Source: Chitinophaga sancti
GTDB taxonomy: Bacteria > Bacteroidota > Bacteroidia > Chitinophagales > Chitinophagaceae
NCBI RefSeq assembly: GCF_034087045.1
Contig: NZ_CP139247.1
Span: 7,714,001-7,778,000 of the forward strand
Length of the DNA: 64,000 nt
Reading direction: 5' to 3'
Made by a program: the position numbers and the translations under genes. Position 1 is the first letter of the stretch. Each line of letters starts with the position of its first letter. Below, one piece after another: positions 9,818-18,108 of this stretch. The notes under the pieces are model-generated. The model did not search any database, was not told where the DNA came from, and saw nothing but the letters and a program-made list of their open reading frames with translations.

Positions 9818-11275
9818 TTATAAAGGTGTTTTTTCTGAGGGTTTTGAGAAGATCCATAATCCGGCGAACATGAGGAGACCGTTTATCAGTAGTAGTTCCA
9901 ATCCTATCTTAAACTCGCCCAGTATTTTTGATTGATATGTATCCAACAACAAACAAACCAATGGTGCTACAACTGCAATAACAGGTACGGCCTTGTCTCT
10001 AACGCGACGTTTTGTCAATATACCAAAGGAGAATAATCCCAATAATGGACCGTATGTATAGCTCGCTACTATGAGTATCACACCTATCATACTGGCACTG
10101 CTAATCCACTTGAAGACCAGTACGAATAGCAGGAAAATGAATGTAAATACCAGGTGCACGCGCTGCCTGGTTGACTTTCTTTGTTTTTCATCGAGTTCCG
10201 CATTTCTGTTGATACCCAGAATATCTATACAGTAAGAAGATGTCAATGCTGTGATTGCACCATCTGCACTTGGGAATAAGGCAGAGATCAATGCTACAAT
10301 AAAGATGATGGACATGTAGGCAGGCATATGGTTCAATGCCAGTACAGGAAAGAGTTTATCGCCCTTTACATCTACATGCAGTTGCTCTGCATACAGGTAT
10401 AATAAACCACCTAAGAAGAGGAACAACATTAACACCACCATCAGGATGAGGGATAAGGTCACTACATTCTTCTGTGCATCCTGTAGTCTTTTTACAGATA
10501 TGTTTTTCTGCATCATTTCCTGATCCATACCTGTCATGGTGATGGTGATGAATGCACCACCCAGTATCTGTTTCAGGAAGAAGAGTTTACTATTCGGATC
10601 GCCGAAGAAGATGCGGGTCATGCCCTGCTGCGACATTCTGTGCAGGCTTTCTCCCATGCTGATATCCATGGTGTGCAGGATGTAAATGGTGCAGAGCACT
10701 AACCCCAGCAGCATACAGGTAGTTTGTAAGGTATCTGTATAAACAATGGTCTTGACCCCACCTTCAAAAGTGTAGAGTAAGATCATGACCAGGATTACCA
10801 GCGTAGTGACCCAAAAAGGAATACCAAACTGATTCATGATAGCTTCCTGCAGAATATTCACGACGAGATACAACCTTGCAGTAGCGCCAAGTGTTCTGGA
10901 TAATATAAAGAAGGAAGCACCTGTTTTGTAAGAAGCGACGCCGAAACGGGTCTGCAAATAATTGTAAATAGAAGTGAGCTTCAACCTGTAATACAAAGGC
11001 AATAGGACAAAAGCAATGACCAGGTAACCTAACAGGTACCCGATGGTCACCTGAAAATAGGAAAAGGAATTCTTAGCGACATCCCCGGGTACACTCACAA
11101 AAGTGACACCGCTGAGGGAGGTACCAATCATCCCAAAGGCAACCAACATCCAATTACTGTTGCGGTTACCGATAAAAAAGGATTCGTTACTGGAATTACG
11201 GCCGGTGTACCAGGCTACTACCAATAAAATAATAAAATAGACTACGACAATTGAGAATAAAAGCACTGGTGACAT
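9818..11275 (-). CDS. Sodium:solute symporter (SSS family), candidate MurNAc or anhydro-MurNAc importer
   Basis: 485 residues with about 13 hydrophobic segments, beginning with LLFSIVVVYFIILLVVAWYTG. Family marks include GRNSSNESFFIGNRNSNW, the FGMIGTSLSGVTFVSVPG loop after TM1, and ALFPSADGAITALTSSYCIDI. SSS carriers couple solute import to sodium. It is the first gene of the operon with murQ and anmK, which suggests it brings MurNAc or anhydro-MurNAc across the inner membrane. No PTS MurP is present. Tannerella forsythia also pairs a non-PTS transporter (MurT) with murK and murQ. The substrate is inferred from neighbours only; sialic acid or another sugar cannot be excluded. Confidence 0.88.
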   Translation of the reverse strand: MSPVLLFSIVVVYFIILLVVAWYTGRNSSNESFFIGNRNSNWMLVAFGMIGTSLSGVTFVSVPGDVAKNSFSYFQVTIGYLLGYLVIAFVLLPLYYRLKLTSIYNYLQTRFGVASYKTGASFFILSRTLGATARLYLVVNILQEAIMNQFGIPFWVTTLVILVMILLYTFEGGVKTIVYTDTLQTTCMLLGLVLCTIYILHTMDISMGESLHRMSQQGMTRIFFGDPNSKLFFLKQILGGAFITITMTGMDQEMMQKNISVKRLQDAQKNVVTLSLILMVVLMLFLFLGGLLYLYAEQLHVDVKGDKLFPVLALNHMPAYMSIIFIVALISALFPSADGAITALTSSYCIDILGINRNAELDEKQRKSTRQRVHLVFTFIFLLFVLVFKWISSASMIGVILIVASYTYGPLLGLFSFGILTKRRVRDKAVPVIAVVAPLVCLLLDTYQSKILGEFKIGLELLLINGLLMFAGLWIFSKPSEKTPL

Positions 11276-11300
11276 AACCGATAATCAATTTTGGTAGATA

Positions 11301-11350
11301 AAACCGCATAAAAACGCATTCCCTCAAATAAACTTACAGAGAAAAACGCA
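11301..11350. promoter_or_regulatory. Putative DeoR operator cluster in the symporter/GH9 divergent promoter region
   Basis: AAACCGCAT (11301-11309) is directly followed by AAAAACGCA (11310-11318), and AAAAACGCA returns at 11342-11350, 32 bp (about three helical turns) on. The same word precedes deoR at 7758-7766. The 148-bp region serves both the symporter-murQ-anmK operon and the GH9-CE4 gene. Repeated A-rich boxes of this type are usual for DeoR-family operators. Binding is inferred. Confidence 0.5.
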
Positions 11351-11423
11351 AAAAAACTAAAATAATGTGCAAAAAGACGAATAAATTTACATTTATCCTG
11401 ATTCCACAGACAAAGATAAGTGT

Positions 11424-13799
11424 ATGAAAAAACTATCCATACTATTGCTGCTACTGTTTTTACATCTTTCGGTGACCGCGGACTGGATCCGTATTAATCA
11501 GCTCGGATACCGGCCTGCAGGGATGAAAGTAGCTGTTTGGTGCAGTAAGAGCCAAGATACATTAAAAAAATTTGAGGTAGTTGATGTGCTGACTAATAAA
11601 GTAGTGTACAGGCATGCTGCCGGAAAAGCTGCGGGGGCATACGGTCCGTTTGCTCAAACGTGCAGGTTGGATTTTTCTGCTTTGCAGCGGGCAGGACTAT
11701 ATTATATACAGACAGGTGCTACCCGGTCTCCGCAGTTTGAGATCAGTGAATCGGTGTATGGGGGTGCGGCAGCGTTTTGCCTGCGATATATGCGACAGCA
11801 AAGGAGTGGGTTTAATCCGTTTTTGAAAGATAGCTGTCATACCCATGATGGGTTTACGGTGTATGCACCCAAAGATACTTTTGTAAATGTATCCGGTGGT
11901 TGGCATGATGCTACTGATTATTTGCAATATGCCACTACTTCGGCAAATGCCACTTATCATTTATTAGCCGCCTGCAGAGACTTTCCGGGGGTATTTGGAG
12001 ATACTGTACAGGCGAATGGATTGAGGGGCAAAAACGGGTTTTCTGATGCCATGGATGAGGCGAAATGGGGATTAGACTGGTTACTGAAAATGTATCCTGC
12101 TGATGACTGGCTATTTAACCAGATTGGAGATGACAGAGATCACCAGGGAATGCGCTTACCAGGGCAGGATACGAATTTTTATCAGCATGGGCTGCTCAGA
12201 CCCGTATACTTTTGTTCCGGCCAGCCACAGGGATTGTTGAAATATAAAAACAGGGCTACCGGTGTTGCTTCTACGGCGGGTAAGTTTGCAAGTTGTTTTG
12301 CATTAGGATCACAATTGTTTGCTTCTTCTCTGTTGCGGGATAAGGCGATGGCGGCTTATCAGTTAGGTTTGAAATATCCGGGTGTGTGTCAGACTGCGCC
12401 TGGCCGGTCACCTTATTTCTATGAAGAAGATAACTATGCAGATGATATGGAACTGGCAGCAGCCATGTTGTCAAAGCCAGCGGAGGCTATGTCTTTTGCA
12501 AGACAGGAGCCGGTTACTCCCTGGTTAGGGCAGGATACGGCCCGACATTACCAATGGTATCCTTTTATCAATCCCGGGCATTATGAACTGGCCAAACAGT
12601 TGAAGGGTGCACAAAGAGATAGTTTAATTCAGTTCTATAAAGAGGGTATTGAACGTGTGTGGCGCAAAGCGAATCACAATGCTTTTTACCGTGCCATTCC
12701 TTTTATCTGGTGTAGTAATAATTTAACGACAGCATTCACTATTCAATGTTACTGGTACAGGCAACTGAGTGGGGATAATACTTATCTGCCACTGGAACAG
12801 GCTTGTTTTGACTGGTTATTTGGGTGTAATCCGTGGGGAACTTCTATGGTATATGGACTACCGGCGAATGGTGATACGCCTGCTGATCCACATTCTTCTT
12901 TTTCACATTTGAAACAATATCCGATTGATGGCGGTTTGGTTGATGGCCCTGTATATACCAGTATTTACAAGGGTTTGATAGGAATTCAATTACAGAACGA
13001 AGATGAGTATGCACCTTTTCAGAGTGACCTGGCTGTGTACCATGATGACTTTGGAGATTATAGTACGAATGAACCTACCATGGATGGAACAGCGGTGTTG
13101 ATTTACTTATTGGCAGCGCAGGAAAGTGCACTGAAAGGCATTGTACGAACCGATACGACTAAAAAGGAAATTTCACTAGTGTTTACAGCTGACGAATTTG
13201 CAGATGGATTGCCAACTATTACACGTGTATTGCAACAGCAAAAAGTAAAGGCTTCGTTCTTTTTTACAGGCAGGTTTTATGAGCGGCATGATGTGCGTAC
13301 ATTGATTAAACAGGGACATTATTTAGGACCACATTCTGATCAGCATTTGTTGTATTGCGATTGGGGGAAGAGAGATAGTATGCTTGTAACGAAGACTGAA
13401 TTCCGGAATGATATGTTGCAGTGTTTATCTAAGATGAAGTATGCGGGCGTTGATACTTCCGGAGTGAGATACTTTATTCCTCCTTATGAGTGGTGGAATA
13501 ATACGATCGCTGAATGGTCTGCTGATATGGGGTTACAAGTAGTAAACTTTACGCCGGGTACAGGTAGCAATGCTGATTATACCTATCCGGAAATGGGCGC
13601 CTCATACAAAAGTAGTGAACGTATTCTTCAATCCATTACTCAGTTCAAAGGAGGACTGAATGGGGTGATCCTGCTTATTCATGCAGGCACTGATCCCCGG
13701 CGTAAAGATAAATTGTATGATCATCTTGGTGAGCTGATCACTTTATTGAAAAAGGAAGGCTATACTTTTAGAAAAATTAACGAATCAAGCTCCCTTTAA
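11424..13799 (+). CDS. Secreted GH9 glycoside hydrolase fused to a CE4-type polysaccharide deacetylase domain
   Basis: 791 residues. After a signal peptide (cleavage near TADW), residues ~20-107 are the cellulase N-terminal Ig-like domain (IRINQLGYRPAGMKVAVW). Residues ~115-565 are a GH9 barrel with the Asp pair D162/D165 in GGWHDATDY and the acid Glu E550 in YSTNEPTMDG. Residues ~580-790 are a NodB/CE4 domain: TADE (588-591) replaces the usual TFDD, HSDQH gives the metal His637/641, RYFIPPYEWW is motif 3, and VILLIHAG is motif 5. The protein is probably periplasmic or secreted and acts on a beta-1,4 glycan carrying N-acetyl groups. GH9 includes cellulases and exo-glucosaminidases, so chitin/chitosan or peptidoglycan glycan chains are possible. 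It is divergent from the MurNAc operon and shares its boxes. Confidence 0.88.
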   Translation: MKKLSILLLLLFLHLSVTADWIRINQLGYRPAGMKVAVWCSKSQDTLKKFEVVDVLTNKVVYRHAAGKAAGAYGPFAQTCRLDFSALQRAGLYYIQTGATRSPQFEISESVYGGAAAFCLRYMRQQRSGFNPFLKDSCHTHDGFTVYAPKDTFVNVSGGWHDATDYLQYATTSANATYHLLAACRDFPGVFGDTVQANGLRGKNGFSDAMDEAKWGLDWLLKMYPADDWLFNQIGDDRDHQGMRLPGQDTNFYQHGLLRPVYFCSGQPQGLLKYKNRATGVASTAGKFASCFALGSQLFASSLLRDKAMAAYQLGLKYPGVCQTAPGRSPYFYEEDNYADDMELAAAMLSKPAEAMSFARQEPVTPWLGQDTARHYQWYPFINPGHYELAKQLKGAQRDSLIQFYKEGIERVWRKANHNAFYRAIPFIWCSNNLTTAFTIQCYWYRQLSGDNTYLPLEQACFDWLFGCNPWGTSMVYGLPANGDTPADPHSSFSHLKQYPIDGGLVDGPVYTSIYKGLIGIQLQNEDEYAPFQSDLAVYHDDFGDYSTNEPTMDGTAVLIYLLAAQESALKGIVRTDTTKKEISLVFTADEFADGLPTITRVLQQQKVKASFFFTGRFYERHDVRTLIKQGHYLGPHSDQHLLYCDWGKRDSMLVTKTEFRNDMLQCLSKMKYAGVDTSGVRYFIPPYEWWNNTIAEWSADMGLQVVNFTPGTGSNADYTYPEMGASYKSSERILQSITQFKGGLNGVILLIHAGTDPRRKDKLYDHLGELITLLKKEGYTFRKINESSSL

Positions 13800-13820
13800 A
13801 ATGAACGAACCTGGCATCAT

Positions 13821-13843
13821 AAGATGAACGATGTGGTCATCTT
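13821..13843. terminator. Weak inverted repeat between GH9-CE4 and proA
   Basis: AAGATGA and TCATCTT form a 7-bp stem with a 9-nt loop in the 68 bp between convergent genes. There is no U run on either side, so termination here is only a guess from position. Confidence 0.25.
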
Positions 13844-13867
13844 AGCGAAACCTGCCATTGCAAATTT

Positions 13868-15115
13868 TTAACGAACCTGGCCGTCTCCCCTGACGAACCA
13901 TTTTTCTGTCACCAGTTTTTCCAGTGCGAAAGGCCCACGGGCATGCAGTTTCTGCGTAGAGATACCTATTTCTGCGCCCAGTCCGAACACACCACCATCT
14001 GTAAAACGGGTACTGGCATTTACATACACCGCTGCTGCATCTACTTCATTCAGGAAACGCTCACTGATCGCTGCATCGTTTGATACGATGGCTTCAGAAT
14101 GTTTGGAAGAATATTCCTGAATGTGTAGCAGGGCTTCGTCTGCACCATTTACTACTTTGACAGAGCACTTGAAGTCCAGGAACTCACGTCCGAAATCTTC
14201 CGGTGCTGCATGTTGTAAAAATGGATAGGATAAGCCTTTTAAGATGTTGTACGATGGCTCATCTGCAAAGATCTCTACATTATACTCCGCCAGTGATGGC
14301 GCTAATAATTGTAACAAACCTGTTGCCACCTGTTCATCTACCAGTACTGTATCCAGTGAATTACATACAGATGGACGGCTCACCTTTGCATTCGTTACGA
14401 TCTTACTGGCTTTTTCCAGGTCAGCAGTTGCTTCTACATAGGTGTGGCATACACCTGCACCAGTTTCAATCACAGGTACCTTGCTATTTCCACGTACAAA
14501 TTCAATCAGCTGTTGTGAGCCTCTTGGAATGATGATATCGATATATTTTACTGCAGTGAGCATTTCGTTTATCAGCGAGCGATCTACAGGTAGTAATTGT
14601 ACAGTGTGCACATTTACTTTGAATTCCTTCAGTACATCCTGGATAATCTTTACCAGGATCGTATTCGTATGGAAAGCATCGGACCCACCTCTTAATACAC
14701 ATACATTACCCGAACGGATACAGAGGGCAGCTACATCGAGGGTCACGTTTGGTCTGGATTCATAAATTACGCCAACCACTCCTAATGGAACGGTACGTTT
14801 TTGCACATTTAACCCATTGGCCAATGTGCGCTCCAACACCAATTCATTTGCAGGATCGGGTAAGGCTGCTATTTCATTGAGGCTATCAGCGAGTTGCTGT
14901 ATACGTGCTTCATTGAGCAATAAGCGATCTTTCTTCGGGTCTTCGTCAGACATCTTATCCAGATCCTTCTTATTCTCAGCTACAATCGTAGCGGCATGCG
15001 TGGTTATCTGCACTGCCAGACTGCGCAAGAGTTGTTGCTTCTGCTCATCGGCCAGTGACTTTATAGCGCTGGTAGCTGCTCTTGCATCTACCAACATTTG
15101 CTGTATCGATTCCAT
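13868..15115 (-). CDS. proA: Glutamate-5-semialdehyde dehydrogenase (gamma-glutamyl phosphate reductase)
   Basis: 415 residues, full length. It reduces gamma-glutamyl phosphate with NADPH in the second step of proline synthesis. Family signatures include VPLGVVGVIYESRPNVTLD, CIRSGNVCVLRGGSDA, IDIIIPRGSQQLI, the catalytic Cys in SRPSVCNSLDTVLVD and FTDGGVFGLGAEIGISTQK. It follows proB by 21 bp in the same orientation, so proBA is an operon with the enzymes in pathway order. Nothing unusual is seen. Confidence 0.97.
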   Translation of the reverse strand: MESIQQMLVDARAATSAIKSLADEQKQQLLRSLAVQITTHAATIVAENKKDLDKMSDEDPKKDRLLLNEARIQQLADSLNEIAALPDPANELVLERTLANGLNVQKRTVPLGVVGVIYESRPNVTLDVAALCIRSGNVCVLRGGSDAFHTNTILVKIIQDVLKEFKVNVHTVQLLPVDRSLINEMLTAVKYIDIIIPRGSQQLIEFVRGNSKVPVIETGAGVCHTYVEATADLEKASKIVTNAKVSRPSVCNSLDTVLVDEQVATGLLQLLAPSLAEYNVEIFADEPSYNILKGLSYPFLQHAAPEDFGREFLDFKCSVKVVNGADEALLHIQEYSSKHSEAIVSNDAAISERFLNEVDAAAVYVNASTRFTDGGVFGLGAEIGISTQKLHARGPFALEKLVTEKWFVRGDGQVR

Positions 15116-15136
15116 TTTGATTTCTTTTTCAATTGC

Positions 15137-16171
15137 CTACAACAGTACGATATCGTCTGCATGGGCAATCTCAAGGTCATGTAGTTTGTTATCTTCCGAC
15201 AATAATTCGGAAGATACTTTTGCGCGTGCTACGGCAATTACATTGTGCTCTTCGTCTACTATTTCAAACACCTCACCTCCTTCAAACTTTTCCAGCACAG
15301 ACAATACGCCTACTGCCAGCAGGCTACGTCTCTTTTGCAATGCCGTCAGTGCACCGGCATCAACCAGTACCCTGCCAGTTACCAGGCTACCGCTGGCCAG
15401 CCATTTCTTTCTGGCAGGCATGCTGCACTCCTGTGGTAAACATACGGTACCGGTGTTGCCACTAATAGCATTGAGGATACCGTCGGTCGTATGAATACCG
15501 AATATAACGACACCTATACCCATGCGGGTAGCGAGGCGGGCAAAGGTGAGTTTAGACACCATGCCACCGAGGCCTACTGATGATTTTTTTGTATCTGCCA
15601 GTGATAATATTGACTCGTTGATTTCCGGGATTTCCGGGACTACCTTTCCTTCTTTATCCAGCAATCCTCCTACAGAGGTACTGAATAACAGCAAAGAGGC
15701 ACCAAAGCCTACGGCGATCAGGGTAGCCAGTTCATCGTTGTCAGAGAATTTCAATTCCAGGTCGCTTACTACGTCATTTTCGTTTGCCACCGGGATTACA
15801 TTGCTGGCCCACAGCTCTTCGTACGTTTTTTTCAGTTGCAGGAACTGTTGCCTGTTACTGAAGTGACGGCGTTCGCAGAGACTTTGGGCAATGGCGATGT
15901 TGTACGGAGAGAAATAACGGGCATATTTGCTGAGGAGCAAGGGGTTACCGATGGCGGCTGCCGCTTTGCGCTCACTAATGGTGCCACTGTATCCATGCAG
16001 GAATTTTTTACCTGCAGCTACTGCTCCGGAAGAAACTAACACGATATTGTACTGCTCCTGTAATTCTGCCACCTGACGGGCTATTGAAGCTATGATCGTC
16101 TCATCCAGCTCCCCGCCAACCTGCGTGATGGAAGCTGATCCAAATTTGATTACGAGTATCGGTTTAGTCAC
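15137..16171 (-). CDS. proB: Glutamate 5-kinase
   Basis: 344 residues. It phosphorylates glutamate to gamma-glutamyl phosphate. The N-terminal amino-acid kinase domain shows LVIKFGSASIT, IVLVSSGAVAAG, VIPVANENDVV and SVGLGGMVSKLTFA. Residues ~265-340 (SGSLVTGRVLVDAGALTALQ onward) form a C-terminal PUA domain. It is first in the proBA operon, and no terminator is seen in the 21-bp gap. Feedback control by proline is known for the family and is not visible as DNA signals here. Confidence 0.96.
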   Translation of the reverse strand: MTKPILVIKFGSASITQVGGELDETIIASIARQVAELQEQYNIVLVSSGAVAAGKKFLHGYSGTISERKAAAAIGNPLLLSKYARYFSPYNIAIAQSLCERRHFSNRQQFLQLKKTYEELWASNVIPVANENDVVSDLELKFSDNDELATLIAVGFGASLLLFSTSVGGLLDKEGKVVPEIPEINESILSLADTKKSSVGLGGMVSKLTFARLATRMGIGVVIFGIHTTDGILNAISGNTGTVCLPQECSMPARKKWLASGSLVTGRVLVDAGALTALQKRRSLLAVGVLSVLEKFEGGEVFEIVDEEHNVIAVARAKVSSELLSEDNKLHDLEIAHADDIVLL

Positions 16172-16252
16172 TGTCCCAAAAAATTTGGTATCAAAATTAT
16201 TGAAAATGCTGAGTATATTTTAAAAAAGTATTTTATTGCTATGTCTAGTTTC

Positions 16253-16267
16253 GGCCTGCGGCCGGCT
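16253..16267. repeat. Dispersed GGCCTGYGGCC motif, copy 1
   Basis: GGCCTGCGGCCGGCT lies just before the SGNH gene. The core GGCC-TGC-GGCC can fold into a small hairpin. Related copies are at 33490-33500 and 56148-56158, all intergenic and in the same reading direction. Confidence 0.45.
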
Positions 16268-16281
16268 AAAATGAGAAACCA

Positions 16282-17961
16282 ATGAAAAACAGTCGAATTC
16301 CAAAGTTAGCCCTGCTGGCCATTATCAGCCTGATCTGTGGCAAAGCCCATGCTCAAAAGGATACCAGTTGGCACTGGTATACACCTGCTCAGATTGAAGG
16401 TCAGGCATTTTCGATGGCTACCAGATATGACAGGTTACCTGCCAAAGCAGCGCAAACCGTGCCACCCAAGGTCTGGAACTTATCGAGGATGAGTGCCGGA
16501 CTATCAGTGCGATTTCGGACTTCAGCACCTGATATTGTAGTGAGGTATGTGGTGACAGGGAAACCGGATATGCCACATATGCCGGCGACAGGCGCCAGTG
16601 GTGTGGATTTGTATAGTATAGATCCGAATGGGGCATGGAAATGGAGTGCGGGTAAATATAATTTTGGAGATACGGTTACTTATCGGTTTTCAGGCATGAG
16701 CAGGGACGTGGGGGAATACCGGTTGTATCTGCCGCTTTATAATACCGTGAAGTGGCTGGAAATAGGGACTGTGGGCAGTGATAGTATTCATTTTTTGCCA
16801 TTGAGACCCGACAAACCGATTGTTGTTTATGGTACTTCCATTGCACAGGGGGCTTGTGCCTCCCGGCCGGGATTAGCATGGACGAATCAATTGGATAGGA
16901 TGATGGACAGACCGGTGATTAACCTTGGTTTTGCAGGAAATGGAAAACTGGATCCACCAGTGACGGAATTGTTAACTGAGATTGATGCGAAGGTATATGT
17001 GCTGGATTGTCTGCCGAATATTTCAGGTCTTTCTTATGAGGAAATTTTTGCAAAGGTATTGGCAGCAGTTGAACAAATCAGGAAAGTAAAGCCCAATACT
17101 CCTATTTTATTAGTAGAACATGGAAGGATCGGTGGAAATGATGCACTGGAAAATGCATATTATTCACTTCAGGAGAAAGGGGTCAAACAACTATATCTAC
17201 TCCCTGTTGAACAACTGGGGCTAGGTATCGAAAGTACTGTAGATGGCACTCATCCCAATGATATTGGTATGCAACAATATGCTAATGGTTATGCCCAGAT
17301 CCTTCGTCAGATCTTTCATGAACCAATTGGCAATATCAACATCACTATCCCCTGCCGCCAATACCGTGAGCTGATCCGGTATGACTGGGATCTACGCCAC
17401 AATACCCTGCTGACTATGAACAAAAAGAACCCTCCCAGAGTTGTTATCATTGGTAATTCCATTACCCATTTCTGGGGTGGAGAACCTGCCGGCCCCATTG
17501 CCAGGGGCACAGACTCCTGGCCTTCAGGTGCCAGAAATATGGGTTTTGGATGGGACAGGGTAGAAAATGTGCTATGGAGAGTGTATCATGATGAACTGGA
17601 TGGATTTGAAGCAAAGAAAATAGTCATTATGATAGGCACTAATAACCTGCAAATGAATACAGATGTGGAAATCATAGCAGGCTTACAACAACTGGTGATC
17701 GCAATCAAAGAAAGACAACCAATGGCAGATATCCTGCTGGCAGGCATACTCCCCCGCGTAAATATGGCAGATAGAGTAGCAAAAATTAATAAAGGTATCC
17801 AGCAAATGGCGGGTATGCAACAGGTGTCATTTATCAATCCCGGGCAGGTTTTGCTGAACGCTGATTTAAAACCGGATAGCACACTCTTTACCGATGGCCT
17901 GCACCCAAACAGCACAGGGTACAGCAAACTGGCGGATTATTTAAGGCGGTACCTGCAATAG
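16282..17961 (+). CDS. Secreted protein with two SGNH/GDSL esterase domains
   Basis: 559 residues. The signal peptide ends at KAHAQ. An N-terminal beta-rich domain containing GVDLYS (~residues 30-175) precedes the first SGNH domain (~178-345), with Ser186 in VVYGTSIAQG, NLGFAGNG and D321/H324 in DGTHPND. The second SGNH domain (~385-558) has Ser393 in IIGNSITHFWGG, IMIGTNNLQ and DGLHPNSTGY near the end. Both triads look complete, so it may remove acyl (often acetyl) groups from polysaccharide at two kinds of site. It stands alone between proBA and a GH92 mannosidase gene in the same orientation. Its last codons are included in a short duplication. Confidence 0.88.
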   Translation: MKNSRIPKLALLAIISLICGKAHAQKDTSWHWYTPAQIEGQAFSMATRYDRLPAKAAQTVPPKVWNLSRMSAGLSVRFRTSAPDIVVRYVVTGKPDMPHMPATGASGVDLYSIDPNGAWKWSAGKYNFGDTVTYRFSGMSRDVGEYRLYLPLYNTVKWLEIGTVGSDSIHFLPLRPDKPIVVYGTSIAQGACASRPGLAWTNQLDRMMDRPVINLGFAGNGKLDPPVTELLTEIDAKVYVLDCLPNISGLSYEEIFAKVLAAVEQIRKVKPNTPILLVEHGRIGGNDALENAYYSLQEKGVKQLYLLPVEQLGLGIESTVDGTHPNDIGMQQYANGYAQILRQIFHEPIGNINITIPCRQYRELIRYDWDLRHNTLLTMNKKNPPRVVIIGNSITHFWGGEPAGPIARGTDSWPSGARNMGFGWDRVENVLWRVYHDELDGFEAKKIVIMIGTNNLQMNTDVEIIAGLQQLVIAIKERQPMADILLAGILPRVNMADRVAKINKGIQQMAGMQQVSFINPGQVLLNADLKPDSTLFTDGLHPNSTGYSKLADYLRRYLQ

Positions 17962-18035
17962 ATTTAAAATTCATTTAAACTTCCGATGAATTACCTGAAC
18001 CAATATCTGCAATAGATTTAAAATTCATTTAAACT
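17953..18035. repeat. Two 29-bp direct repeats at the 3' end of the SGNH gene
   Basis: The 29 bases at 17953-17981, starting CTGCAATAGATTTAAAATTC and including the stop codon, recur exactly at 18007-18035. The offset is 54 bp. The second copy is noncoding, so this looks like a local tandem duplication of the gene end. Confidence 0.9.
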
Positions 18036-18108
18036 CTTTGACCCAACTATGACACGTGTTTTGAACCGTGCCTGTACTTTACAACGTTAAAAAAAATCAT
18101 ATTAACCA

